Below, in pieces: positions 25,445-33,596 of a DNA stretch of 37,672 nt; positions within the stretch are counted from its first letter, which is position 1; every line of letters begins with the position of its first letter. A program made the position numbers and the translations under genes. The DNA comes from Bacillota bacterium (GTDB taxonomy: Bacteria > Bacillota > Clostridia > Christensenellales > UMGS416): contig JAEYRA010000049.1 of the NCBI GenBank assembly GCA_023409755.1, positions 1 through 37,672 on the forward strand, given 5' to 3'. A model generated the notes under the pieces. The model had not been told where the DNA came from and ran no database searches. It was given only the letters and a program-made list of their open reading frames with translations.

Positions 25445-26431
25445 TCACTCTATGGTCGAGCCGGTGTTGGTTTCGGCAAACTGCTTGAGACCCTCCACAA
25501 TGCGGGGGCCGGGGCGGGAGCACAGGTCAGCATCCACCACCACCACGCGGCCTTCCTTCACGGCCGTCAGCGTGTTGTAGGGCTCCGTCTTCTCAAAGGT
25601 GGACGCATCGCCCATATCGCTGGAAAGGAGGATGATGTCCGGGTTCTTTTTGATCAGATCCTCCAGGTTGTAGTCAATCCACGACTGGGTCATGCCCTCG
25701 GTCAGGGCCTTGGCGCCGCACATCTCGATGAACTCATAGGGGAAGGTTCCGGGGCCGGCAGTCCAGTTGCCGGTGTCCCCATAGCTCATGGCGTAGTAAA
25801 CAACCTTGCCGCTGCCGACGCCGGCCACGGCGTCCAGCACAGCTGTTTCGGTGGCACGCATGTCAGTGATGACCTCCGCGGCCTTGTCGGTGGTGCCGGT
25901 GAGTTTGCCAATGATCTCAATGCTGGTGAAGGCATCGGCGTAGGCGGTACCCTCAGTGCAAGCCACAGCCATGCCCAGCGTTTTCAGTTGGTCGATGGTC
26001 TCCTTCTGCAAGGTGTTCCCGGCCAGTATGAGGTCGGGCTTCAGCGCGGCAATCCTCTCCAGGTTCGGCCCGTTGAAGTCGCCAACCTTCTCCACCTTGC
26101 TCACCTCGGCCGGGTAGTCAGACATAACGTCCACGCCCACCAACTTGTCCCCCAGGCCAAGGGCATAGACGATCTCGGTGTTGGAAGGCGCCAGCGACAC
26201 GATGCGCTTGGGCGTCTGGTTCAGCGTCACCTCATTGCCCAAAAGGTCGGACACAGTAACCGGCTGGGCCGCGGCGGGCGTTTGCGCCGCGGTCGTGGCG
26301 GCAGCAGTGGTGGCTGCAACGGTCGCCTCAGCGGTGGCGGGGGCAGTGGTGGCGGCCGGCGCAGCCTTGCAGCCGGCCAGCAGAACCAGGGCCAGCACAG
26401 CCGTCAACAGCAATGCAGCTACTCTCTTCAT
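25445..26431 (-). CDS. btuF: Cobalamin-binding lipoprotein of ABC transporter
   Basis: 328 residues. Lipoprotein signal MKRVAALLLTAVLALVLLAGC (lipobox LAGC), then an A/T-rich linker of about 40 residues, then the periplasmic-binding fold: RIVSLAPSNTEIVYALGLGDKLVGV, DLILAG, and a C-terminal stretch DADLCSRPGPRIVEGLKQFA typical of BtuF/FecB proteins. Outside the membrane it captures the substrate for BtuC-BtuD. GAGGAGG lies before the ATG. First gene after the cobalamin riboswitch. Confidence 0.93.
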   Translation of the reverse strand: MKRVAALLLTAVLALVLLAGCKAAPAATTAPATAEATVAATTAAATTAAQTPAAAQPVTVSDLLGNEVTLNQTPKRIVSLAPSNTEIVYALGLGDKLVGVDVMSDYPAEVSKVEKVGDFNGPNLERIAALKPDLILAGNTLQKETIDQLKTLGMAVACTEGTAYADAFTSIEIIGKLTGTTDKAAEVITDMRATETAVLDAVAGVGSGKVVYYAMSYGDTGNWTAGPGTFPYEFIEMCGAKALTEGMTQSWIDYNLEDLIKKNPDIILLSSDMGDASTFEKTEPYNTLTAVKEGRVVVVDADLCSRPGPRIVEGLKQFAETNTGSTIE

Positions 26432-26445
26432 TGGTGTTCCTCCTC

Positions 26446-26481
26446 AAAAATGAAATGCGCCATTCCTCGCGGAAGGGCGCA
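26446..26481 (-). terminator. Attenuator terminator of the cobalamin riboswitch
   Basis: Stem TGCGCC-TTCC / GGAA-GGCGCA with loop GCGA (26456-26481), followed by TTTCATTTTT on the minus strand and then the btuF ribosome binding site. It is placed to stop transcription when cobalamin binds. Confidence 0.85.
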
Positions 26482-26539
26482 GCATGACAGGCCGATGTGG
26501 CCTGCAAGGCGTCTGGCTTCCCACCGAAGCGTTGCCAAA

Positions 26540-26704
26540 CCACAACAGGCAGGTCTCCTGGCTTGGGTGTCCTCCTCCCCCGGCCCTTCCCGTTTTCACA
26601 GTGGATTTGCCGGGTTTGTCCTCCCTCACAGTAGCGGGGGCTGCGGCGGTGTTGCACCGCCTTCCCTTTTGAACCCGGCAAAGCCGGGTACCTGCGTGGC
26701 ACTC
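26540..26704 (-). promoter_or_regulatory. Cobalamin (B12) riboswitch
   Basis: Minus-strand leader with the conserved parts in order: GGGAAGGCGGTGCAACACCG near the 5' side, the CGCTACTGTGA element, GGGAAGG, and the B12 box AGCCAGGAGACCTGCC (26548-26563). It fills most of the 322-bp gap upstream of btuF. Expected effect: cobalamin binding favours the downstream terminator and lowers transporter expression. Confidence 0.93.
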
Positions 26705-26719
26705 TATTTATCTTGTCCC

Positions 26720-26749
26720 ATTGTAGCACGGCACAACCCGCGCTGTACA
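26720..26749 (-). promoter_or_regulatory. Promoter of the btuFCD leader
   Basis: Extended -10 TGC-TACAAT (26720-26725) with a possible -35 TGTACA (26744-26749, 18-bp spacer), just upstream of the riboswitch. Confidence 0.5.
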
Positions 26750-26753
26750 GCCC

Positions 26754-28337
26754 TCAGCCTGCCGGTTGCTCGCCGGGCGATTCCGTGTCGTCGGTGGGTG
26801 CGGCCGGGGTTGGGGTGGCGGCAACAGGGGTTGGGGTACCCGGTGTGGGTGTGGGCCGCGGGTCTTTACCCGTCACGGTGAGCCCCACGATGGCCTTGAA
26901 TCTGTCTGTGTACAGTTTCTTTCGGTCGATTTCCTTGCCGTCCTTGTCCTTGTAGATGAGGTAGGCCTCCACCGTGCGGGCGGGGTAGGAGTCGCGTACC
27001 TTGTAGGTCTCATCGTTGTATAGCACAAAATCGGAATAGTCCCCCGTCTTGTCCACCATGATCTCCGGCTCAGGCAATTCGCCCTCGTCCACCAGCACGC
27101 TCTCCCGCTCGATGGTCATGCCGTCTGCCAGCGGTGCGCCCAGGAAGATGACGTAGGCGCGGGAACCGCTGACGAAAGCCTTAATGTACACCGGGGAATC
27201 GGCGATGTTCTTGAACTTGAGGTCGCTCGTGGGGTAGTTGACCATGGCGTCAAAGCCATAGCGCACATAGCTCGACGGAAACGAGTGGTGGGATCGGTCG
27301 GTGATCTCCATGTTGGCCATGAGCGCCGCATTGTAGAGAGTGGTGGATGCCTGGCAGACGCCGCCGCCCCAGTCGTCCACCAGCGTCTTGTCAGGGCCGA
27401 TGACGTGGGCCTGCAGGTAGCCATTCTTCTTGCTGCGGGGGCCGGTGGTGTCGTTGAAGGAGAATTCCTCCCCCGGCCAAAGCGTGGTGCCGTTGACCTT
27501 GGACAGGGCCAGCGTGATGTTGTGCTTGCGCTCGGACGCTCCGCTGATCTTGGTGTCAAACGCAGCGATTTGCTTGATGTCCGAGAGCATCTCCTTGGTA
27601 TACTTGGGCACGTATTCGTTGACGATCAGCTGCTGTTCGGAGGTGAAGTCGGCCTGGAGCTCCTCGGTAATCTTCTCCATCATGGCTTCCACGTCCACCG
27701 TCAGGCCCTTCGAGCCTTCGGTGATGGTGAACATCGAGCGGATCTCTGAGCGGCTTAGTTCCTTCTTATAGAGCTGCTTGTCGTTGGGTTCAGGATCGAA
27801 CGACACGGTAGCGTCCTTGCCGGTCAGGTTCACTTCCTCAGCAATGGCCTGAAGCTGCGCCTCAATGCGGTCCGGGTTGAGTTTCAGGCTCACTGAGGCG
27901 TCGTAGCCCTCACTGCGAATCCGCGCGGCTTCGGCTCGCCGGTCGCTGAACTCCCCGGTCCGGGCGAGTTTTGCGATCTCGTCCACTACGTCGTCCACGT
28001 TGTCCTCAGCCCCCAGCTGCTGGCCATTGAACTCCCAGCTCTTGCCGTCGTAATCGATCTTGACCGAAATCTTGGCAATCTTTTCATCGTACTGGGCACG
28101 CAGGTCACTGCGAAGCTTCTCAGGCGCAATGCCGGCCACACTCTGGCCGTTGACGGTGACGCCCGCGGTGATGCGATCGGCATAGTAGGTGCGCGACCAA
28201 AGGTAGACCGAAATGCCGGCCACCAAGGCTAGCACCAGCACCACCAACACCGCCAAGCCAGCGGTGCGGTTGCTGTGCTTCTTGTGGTAGACCGGCCGCC
28301 TGGCCGTGTAACGCTTGTTGCCAATCCTCGTGCTCAT
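26754..28337 (-). CDS. VanW family protein with peptidoglycan-binding-like domain
   Basis: 527 residues. One transmembrane helix (about 26-46) after a basic cytosolic start, then an extracellular region: a PG_binding_4-like part (about 60-250; VTVNGQSVAGIAPEKL), the VanW domain (about 280-410; PGEEFSFNDTTGPR, DDWGGGVCQASTTLYNAAL, HHSFPSSYVRYGFDA), a beta-rich G5-like end, and a proline/threonine tail of about 40 residues. Role in the cell wall is inferred. ATG 28337 has GAGGGGGGG upstream and overlaps the PHP stop by four bases (ATGA). Last gene of a coupled three-gene operon. Confidence 0.9.
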   Translation of the reverse strand: MSTRIGNKRYTARRPVYHKKHSNRTAGLAVLVVLVLALVAGISVYLWSRTYYADRITAGVTVNGQSVAGIAPEKLRSDLRAQYDEKIAKISVKIDYDGKSWEFNGQQLGAEDNVDDVVDEIAKLARTGEFSDRRAEAARIRSEGYDASVSLKLNPDRIEAQLQAIAEEVNLTGKDATVSFDPEPNDKQLYKKELSRSEIRSMFTITEGSKGLTVDVEAMMEKITEELQADFTSEQQLIVNEYVPKYTKEMLSDIKQIAAFDTKISGASERKHNITLALSKVNGTTLWPGEEFSFNDTTGPRSKKNGYLQAHVIGPDKTLVDDWGGGVCQASTTLYNAALMANMEITDRSHHSFPSSYVRYGFDAMVNYPTSDLKFKNIADSPVYIKAFVSGSRAYVIFLGAPLADGMTIERESVLVDEGELPEPEIMVDKTGDYSDFVLYNDETYKVRDSYPARTVEAYLIYKDKDGKEIDRKKLYTDRFKAIVGLTVTGKDPRPTPTPGTPTPVAATPTPAAPTDDTESPGEQPAG

Positions 28338-29182
28338 TGTAGTTCCCCCCCTCGCTCCAAGAGCGAGGCAATCCATTGATAGGTGCGCTCCGGCAGGGTA
28401 AAATCCCCAAACCGGGCAGCCAGACCGGCCTCCTGGCCGTGCCAGTCGCTGCCGTAGGTGCACACCAGGTTCATCTCTTGTGCCAGCGCGGCGAAGAAGT
28501 GCATCTCATCGGTGCTGTGGCTGGGGTAGTAAACCTCCAGCCCGGTCAGCCCCAGGCCCACAAGCTCCCCAACGAGAGCGCGCAGCTCCCACTGCCCCAA
28601 GCCGATGCGGCCCGGGTGGGCCAGCACAGCCTGCCCGCCGCAGGCGGCGATGGCCGCCAGCAACTCCTGCGAGGTGAACTTGCGCCGAGGCACGTAGGCC
28701 TTCGCCCCGTGCATCAGGTACCGCTCGAACGCCTCCTTGGGCGTGGCCACCGCCCCCATCGCCATGAGCCCTCGGGCCATGTGCATGCGCCCGTAGGTGC
28801 CGGAGACAGTGCTGGGCAAATACTCTGCCGGCAGCGCCAGCCCCAGCGCCTCCAGGCGTTTCAGCATTCCTTCGTTGCGCTCCAGCCGGCGCTTCTGCTG
28901 CTCGGCAATGAAGGCCGCCCAGCCCGTGCTATGGGGATCGAGCCCGTAACCCAGGATGTGCAGCTCACCATCAAACTGGGCCGAAAACTCCGCCCCGGGG
29001 ATGACCGGCAGCCCCAGCCGCCGTCCCGCGTCCATCGCGCGGTCCACCCCTTCGGCCGTGTCGTGGTCGGTGACGGCCACGCACCACAGCCCGGCACTAA
29101 CTGCTCGGACCACGACCTCCTCCGGCTCCAACGTGCCGTCGGAGGCGGTGGTGTGCACGTGCAGGTCAAAGCGACGTTTCAT
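28334..29182 (-). CDS. PHP domain phosphoesterase (RNase AM/YciV-like)
   Basis: 282 residues. Metal-binding motifs of the PHP family: DLHVHTTASDGTLEPEE (motif I), VTDHDTAEG (motif II), PGAEFSA, AVLAHPGRIGLG, and GSDWHG (last motif). This layout matches YciV-type phosphatases/5'-3' exonucleases acting on nucleoside 3',5'-bisphosphates or short RNA; which substrate applies here cannot be told. Four-base ATGA overlap with the aminotransferase before it and with the VanW gene after it. Confidence 0.9.
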   Translation of the reverse strand: MKRRFDLHVHTTASDGTLEPEEVVVRAVSAGLWCVAVTDHDTAEGVDRAMDAGRRLGLPVIPGAEFSAQFDGELHILGYGLDPHSTGWAAFIAEQQKRRLERNEGMLKRLEALGLALPAEYLPSTVSGTYGRMHMARGLMAMGAVATPKEAFERYLMHGAKAYVPRRKFTSQELLAAIAACGGQAVLAHPGRIGLGQWELRALVGELVGLGLTGLEVYYPSHSTDEMHFFAALAQEMNLVCTYGSDWHGQEAGLAARFGDFTLPERTYQWIASLLERGGELQ

Positions 29183-30348
29183 GGCCGCAGAATCCCGCAG
29201 GCCGCCACCCGCTGCACGGCTACCGCCAGCCGGTCTTCAGGCTGCACCAGCGCCATGCGCACATAACCCTCCCCGCCGGGGCCAAAGCTGTCCCCGGGGG
29301 AGACGAGCACGCCCGAACGCTCCACCAGATCACGCACAAACTCCATCGTGGTGGTATACCGCCCGGGCACGGGGGCCCAAACGAACATGGTAGCCGCGGG
29401 CTTGTCCATCGTCCAACCGGCGGCCTTCAGGCCATCACAGAGCAGGTCGCGACGGCGTTCATAGGTTTGCCGCACCCGGTCCACACTGTCCTGCGGGCCG
29501 GTGAGTGCCGCAATGGCCCCCCGCTGTACCGGCAGGAACGCGCCGTAATCCAGGTGGCTCTTGAGCGTGGCAATGCGGTCCACAATTTCCCGGTTGCCCA
29601 TCGCAAAGCCCATACGCGCCCCAGCAAAGCCATAGGTTTTGGAGAGGGAGTTGAATTCGACGCCCACCTTCCGTGCACCGGGCACCTGCAGGAAGCTGCC
29701 GGTGCGGCGGCCGTCGAAAACGAGCTCACAATAAGCGTTGTCATGGAGCACCGCCACGTCATACTGCCGGGCGAAGGCCACGAGATCATGATAAAAACTC
29801 TCTGGCGCCAGGGCGGCCGTGGGGTTGTTGGGGTAGCTGACGATGAGCAGCTTTGCCCGCCTCGCCACGTCCTCGGGGATGTCCCGCAAGTCCATGACGT
29901 AGCCGTTCTCCCGCCGTTGGGGCACCAGGTACAGAGAACCATCGGCCACCTCGGCCCCGGTGTGAAACACCGGGTAACCCGGGTCAGGCGCGAGGATGAC
30001 ATCGCCAGGATCGACCAGACAAAGGCCGATGTGCCCCAGCCCCTCCTGCGAACCCAGCAGCGACGTGATCTCCTCAGGTGCCAGCTCCACGCCAAAACGC
30101 CGCTGGTACCAATGGGCAACAGCGGCCTTCAACTCCGGCAGGTCGCTGATGGTATAACGAAAGGCCCCCGGTTCCTGGAGAGCCCGCGTCATTTCCTCCA
30201 CCACATGGGGGGCAGGGCCATTGTCTGGCGAACCGACCGACAGATCGATGACATCGGTACCGCGGTCGGCAAGTTCGCGCTTGATCTGCAGCAGCATGGC
30301 AAACAAACCAGGAGCGGACAGCCTCTCCATGCGTTTTGAGCAATGCAT
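29179..30348 (-). CDS. Class I/II PLP-dependent aminotransferase
   Basis: 389 residues from ATG 30348. PLP lysine K237 in SLSKTYGFAGARMGF, SYPNNPT (substrate/PLP asparagine), DNAYCELVFDG, and the C-terminal VRMALV arginine. Close in pattern to the aspartate/LL-diaminopimelate/alanine aminotransferase-like group used for amino acid or keto-acid exchange; the exact substrate is open. ATG 30348 was chosen over ATG 30366 because GAGGTG lies 6 bp before it and the predicted transcript begins only about 4 bp before 30366. First gene of the aminotransferase-PHP-VanW operon. Confidence 0.88.
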   Translation of the reverse strand: MHCSKRMERLSAPGLFAMLLQIKRELADRGTDVIDLSVGSPDNGPAPHVVEEMTRALQEPGAFRYTISDLPELKAAVAHWYQRRFGVELAPEEITSLLGSQEGLGHIGLCLVDPGDVILAPDPGYPVFHTGAEVADGSLYLVPQRRENGYVMDLRDIPEDVARRAKLLIVSYPNNPTAALAPESFYHDLVAFARQYDVAVLHDNAYCELVFDGRRTGSFLQVPGARKVGVEFNSLSKTYGFAGARMGFAMGNREIVDRIATLKSHLDYGAFLPVQRGAIAALTGPQDSVDRVRQTYERRRDLLCDGLKAAGWTMDKPAATMFVWAPVPGRYTTTMEFVRDLVERSGVLVSPGDSFGPGGEGYVRMALVQPEDRLAVAVQRVAACGILRP

Positions 30349-30376
30349 GTTCAACACCTCATCCATTCAGGGTAGC

Positions 30377-30405
30377 ATTATACCATAGATGGATGGGTTT
30401 TTACA
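30377..30405 (-). promoter_or_regulatory. Promoter of the aminotransferase-PHP-VanW operon
   Basis: Extended -10 TGG-TATAAT (30377-30382), 17-bp spacer, weak -35 TGTAAA (30400-30405). Confidence 0.6.
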
Positions 30406-30441
30406 CGTACCGGGGGAACTTGCTACACAAAAGGGGGGCGG

Positions 30442-30735
30442 TTACTCATATTCGGTTTCGTCAAAAATCTCAAGCCGATCGTCGGCACGCAGCAGGGCAA
30501 GGGCCGTTTCCACCTCGGCCCGGGCGCGGGCAACACTGTTGGACACCGCTGACACCGCCAGCACCGCGCGGTTGACCGCGGGCTCCCCGCCACACAGGTC
30601 GCTGGCCGACACGTTGCACCGCTGGCGCATGCGCGTGAGGACACTGCGCACCACGGCCCGCCGTTCTTTGAGCGTTGTCACACCGGGGAGGCGGGCCTCC
30701 ACCCGCACGGCACAAAAATACGGTTCAGCGTCCAT
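30442..30735 (-). CDS. DUF503 (YlxP-like) protein
   Basis: 97 residues. Pattern of the DUF503 family: EARLPGVTTLKERRAVVRSVLTR, a central segment, then RAVLAVSAVSNSVARARAEVETAL. Small, cytosolic; a role linked to ribosome maturation has been suggested because it often sits near rbfA, but that is not its context here. ATG 30735 overlaps the end of thrC by 11 bp, so translation is probably coupled; no good ribosome binding site is seen. Confidence 0.85.
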   Translation of the reverse strand: MDAEPYFCAVRVEARLPGVTTLKERRAVVRSVLTRMRQRCNVSASDLCGGEPAVNRAVLAVSAVSNSVARARAEVETALALLRADDRLEIFDETEYE

Positions 30736-32221
30736 CGCCGGCTCGCAGGGCCCTCTGCAGGGCTTCCCCCATCTCCTGGCGGTCGCAAACATGGTCGTGG
30801 CGTTCGGGCAGCGTCCACAGCTCCGCAATGGGGAGCGGCGCGGCGATGCCAGTGAGTGCCTCCAGCTGTTCGCAATCCTCCCGGCCGCCGGTACGCTCCA
30901 GGTTCTGCCCCTCCAGGGCGTTGAGGACGTCGCCGGCGAATTTGTAGGGGTTGGCGGTGGACACAACGACCGTGGGCCGCTCGGTCCCCAGCCGCTCCAT
31001 CACGCCCCAGGCCACGGCGGTGTGGGGGTCGAGCAGCACGCGGTACTGCTGCCAGACCTTTGCGATGGTCTGCGCGGTCTCTCCGTCGTCGGCGCAGTCG
31101 GCCCGGAAGAGCCCAGCCATGGCGGCACGCAGGCCTTCGTCCACGGTGTAGACGCCATCCCGGCGCAGGGCCGCCATGAGCTTTGCCACCACTGCGCCTT
31201 CCCGGTCCGATAGCTCGTAAAGCAGCCGCTCCAGGTTGCTGGAGACAAGGATGTCCATCGACGGGCTGATCGTCTTGTAGAACGGCCTGCGCATGTCGTA
31301 CACGCCGCTCTCAAAGAAGTCCGTCAGCACCCGGTTGCGGTTGCTGGCGCAAACCAGTCGCCCGATGGGCACGCCCATTTGCCGGGCGTACCAGCCGGCC
31401 AGAATGTTGCCGAAGTTTCCGGTGGGCACCACGAAGTCCACCGCCGCGTTTGCGCCCACCTGCCCGGCGTTGTAAAGGTCGCACCAGGCCGAGACGTAGT
31501 ACACGATTTGCGGGGCCAGCCGGCCCCAGTTGATGGAATTGGCCGACGAGAGCGCCCAGCCCTCCTCCGCCAGTATGCGGTTGTAGTCCTCATCGCCAAA
31601 GATGGCCTTGACGCCTGTCTGGGCATCGTCAAAGTTGCCGCGCACGGCGATGACCGACACATTGCTGCCCCGCTGTGTGGCCATTTGCAGGCGCTGCACG
31701 CCGCTGACGCCCCCGTCAGGATAGAACACTGCACAGTGGGTGTCCGGCACATCGGCGAAGCCCTCCAGCGCGGCCTTGCCCGTGTCGCCGGAGGTTGCCG
31801 CCAGAATGAGCGTGCGGCCGCCGACACCCAGCTTGCGCCGGGCGGTCACCATGGCACGGGGCAGGAACTGCAGCGCCATGTCCTTAAAGGCACAGGTGGG
31901 GCCATGCCACAGCTCCAGCATATGGACGGGACCCACCGGGCGCACCGGCGCGGGGTTGGGGCCATCAAAACGGCTGCCCTCCCCCCAGGCGCCCTGGATG
32001 CAGGAATCCAACTCCTCGCTGGTGAAGTCGTCAAAGAACCGCGCCAACACAGCCTTGGCCCGCCCCACATAGGGCAACCCGGCAAGCTCAATGAGCTCGC
32101 CGGGTGCAAAGACCGGGATCACCCCGGGCACATACAGGCCGCCGTCCGGCGCCAAGCCCCGCAACACGGCCTCGCTGGCCGACACGGCAGGAGCCTGACC
32201 ACGCGTACTGCGATAGATCAT
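30725..32221 (-). CDS. thrC: Threonine synthase
   Basis: 498 residues, normal length for the bacterial/yeast-type long form. PLP enzyme that makes threonine from O-phosphohomoserine. The N-terminal domain starts YRSTRGQAP, the PLP lysine is K113 in GPTCAFKDMALQ, the phosphate loop region is ATSGDTGKAALEG, and VPTGNFGNILAGWYARQMG follows. ATG 32221 begins the family-like N-terminus, with GGAGGAGG about 11-13 bp upstream. Located 22 bp after the P-loop protein gene and overlapping DUF503, so all three form an operon. Confidence 0.95.
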   Translation of the reverse strand: MIYRSTRGQAPAVSASEAVLRGLAPDGGLYVPGVIPVFAPGELIELAGLPYVGRAKAVLARFFDDFTSEELDSCIQGAWGEGSRFDGPNPAPVRPVGPVHMLELWHGPTCAFKDMALQFLPRAMVTARRKLGVGGRTLILAATSGDTGKAALEGFADVPDTHCAVFYPDGGVSGVQRLQMATQRGSNVSVIAVRGNFDDAQTGVKAIFGDEDYNRILAEEGWALSSANSINWGRLAPQIVYYVSAWCDLYNAGQVGANAAVDFVVPTGNFGNILAGWYARQMGVPIGRLVCASNRNRVLTDFFESGVYDMRRPFYKTISPSMDILVSSNLERLLYELSDREGAVVAKLMAALRRDGVYTVDEGLRAAMAGLFRADCADDGETAQTIAKVWQQYRVLLDPHTAVAWGVMERLGTERPTVVVSTANPYKFAGDVLNALEGQNLERTGGREDCEQLEALTGIAAPLPIAELWTLPERHDHVCDRQEMGEALQRALRAGDGR

Positions 32222-32243
32222 AAAAAAGGTGTCCTCCTCCAGA

Positions 32244-32660
32244 TCAGGCGAGCAGATAGGGCCGCAGGAAATCAGGCATCTGCTCAGGATCGCCACTGAC
32301 ACACAGCGTCAACGTGATGTTGTGGTGGCTGCTGATGTCCTCGATGGCGGCAAACAGGCCCTGGAGCTCCTTGGCGTCCTTAAGCCCCACAAGATCGGGC
32401 AGGCCATCCATATAAATCTGTTCCACGTCATAGTTGGTGGCGAGAATGCCGTTCAAGAACCCCACAAACTGATCGGGGTTGACGACCTTAAATTCGCCCG
32501 AATTGATGTAGCGGATGCTGTGATTCAAATCCAAAAGGCAGCGGCTGTCGTCGTCGATGAACACGATGTCACCTTTGACCTGTGAAAGTGCGGAATTTGC
32601 CAGTTCGATCATGCGCTTTGTCTTGCCAAGTCCCCGTCGTCCATACATGACCTGTATCAT
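32244..32660 (-). CDS. P-loop protein of unknown function
   Basis: 138 residues. Walker A GRRGLGKT (residues 7-14); IVFIDDDSR and QIYMDGL are candidate Walker B strands. The C-terminal LTLCVSGDPEQMPDFLRPYL looks like a sensor strand followed by a helix. Similar small NTP-binding proteins occur widely in Clostridia without known function. GGGGTGG precedes ATG 32660; the longer frame to 32996 runs into the hemerythrin region and lacks support. First gene of the operon with thrC and DUF503. Confidence 0.8.
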   Translation of the reverse strand: MIQVMYGRRGLGKTKRMIELANSALSQVKGDIVFIDDDSRCLLDLNHSIRYINSGEFKVVNPDQFVGFLNGILATNYDVEQIYMDGLPDLVGLKDAKELQGLFAAIEDISSHHNITLTLCVSGDPEQMPDFLRPYLLA

Positions 32661-32687
32661 TGGCACCACCCCTTTGCCGTTTTGTAC

Positions 32688-32693
32688 ATTATA
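32688..32693 (-). promoter_or_regulatory. -10 of the P-loop-thrC-DUF503 operon
   Basis: TATAAT 27 bp before the ATG; the -35 region is poor. The rest of the gap up to 32803 shows nothing clear. Confidence 0.45.
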
Positions 32694-32802
32694 CCCCAAT
32701 GGACCAAGGAAAGAAAGAGGGCACCTTGCACAAGGGGGATGGTCACCGCATCCAGCCAACAAAACGACATCCACAGTGTGTTGCCCCGAAGCCAGGGATA
32801 CG

Positions 32803-32832
32803 AAAGAAACCGCCCGGCGATACGCCGGACGG
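32803..32832 (-). terminator. Terminator of hemerythrin gene 3
   Basis: CCG-CCGGCG / CGCCGG-CGG stem with loop TAT (32810-32832), followed on the minus strand by TTTCTTT. Confidence 0.82.
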
Positions 32833-32868
32833 TGCTCAGCCTGGTAATGGGCGGGTGTGTCAGACCTT

Positions 32869-33264
32869 TTAAACGGCCAGATCGCTTTGGAAGAGAATGG
32901 CCTTATCGTGATTGAGGATGTGTGCTTCCAGCCACTGGGCCAGCACACGCTGGTTCTGCACGCTTGGCGCACGGTAGCCGTGCCGCTCCACCTCATCCTT
33001 CACCATCATCAGCTGTTCAATATACAAGCGGTGGTGCTTGCGGTGCTCAAAGTAGCGGGGATGCTTCGTTTTGCGCAGCAGTTCTTCCTCGTAGGTGAAG
33101 CAGTCAATGACGTGCTGCTGCGCCAGGTTGAGGTACCGCAGCAGATATTCCCGCTCCTCCCGCATGCGCAGGGCCACAGCGAACATCTCCAGCATTTCGA
33201 ACAGCTCCAGATGCTTGGTATCCAGTTTATCATTGCCAACCAGCAGGTTGGAGTTGACCGACAT
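32869..33264 (-). CDS. Bacteriohemerythrin-like protein with Cys in place of one His ligand
   Basis: 131 residues from ATG 33264 (GGAG 8 bp upstream; a GTG at 33270 is too close to it). The hemerythrin ligand pattern is kept at H18, E59, H74, H78, H115 and D120, but the position equivalent to His54 of classical hemerythrin is C55 (IDCFTYEE against THFTAEE and KHFRDEE in the two paralogues). The codon is TGC at 33100-33102. A cysteine at this site would change the di-iron centre, either to a modified metal site or to a thiol switch. Separated from the other two hemerythrin genes by a terminator and 332 bp. Confidence 0.88.
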   Translation of the reverse strand: MSVNSNLLVGNDKLDTKHLELFEMLEMFAVALRMREEREYLLRYLNLAQQHVIDCFTYEEELLRKTKHPRYFEHRKHHRLYIEQLMMVKDEVERHGYRAPSVQNQRVLAQWLEAHILNHDKAILFQSDLAV

Positions 33265-33345
33265 GCTCACTTCTCCTTCGGGTAAAAACCCATAAAATAC
33301 GTTGACCTATGAGAACTACATGCCCTTATATTCACACCAATAAAC

Positions 33346-33473
33346 ATGAAAAAAAGTGCCAAAACGAGGAAAACACCGCTTTGCTCTTGGCTTATGCCGG
33401 CACCCCCCATGGGTGGCGGTCCCCACGTCGCCCACCCGCTAGGGATAGCCGGAGGGAGGAAAAAACTTTTTTC
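33346..33473 (-). promoter_or_regulatory. Structured leader candidate before hemerythrin gene 3
   Basis: The 332-bp gap before this gene holds, on the minus strand: a palindrome GAAAAAA-C-TTTTTTC (33459-33473); an element closed by CCGGC/GCCGG (33397-33452) enclosing an inner stem GGGTGGGCG / CGCCACCC; and a GCCAA...TTGGC stem followed by ACTTTTTTT (about 33351-33393), ending near 33346. The order, folded GC-rich element then U-tract hairpin then gene, is that of a riboswitch-type leader. No known class was recognised and the promoter is not clear (a weak TATAAG lies near 33330). Confidence 0.4.
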
Positions 33474-33548
33474 AGGCGGCGTGCGCAAACTCATCATTTT
33501 GCATAGAGATCGTGCCTTTGGGAGCATTGCAGGCGCAGCCAACGGCCA

Positions 33549-33575
33549 CAAAAAGACCCGGCGCAACGCGCCGGG
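33549..33575 (-). terminator. Terminator of hemerythrin genes 1-2
   Basis: Perfect 8-bp stem CCCGGCGC / GCGCCGGG (33557-33575) followed on the minus strand by TCTTTTTG. Confidence 0.88.
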
Positions 33576-33596
33576 CAGGGCCACGGTGTGGTGGGA

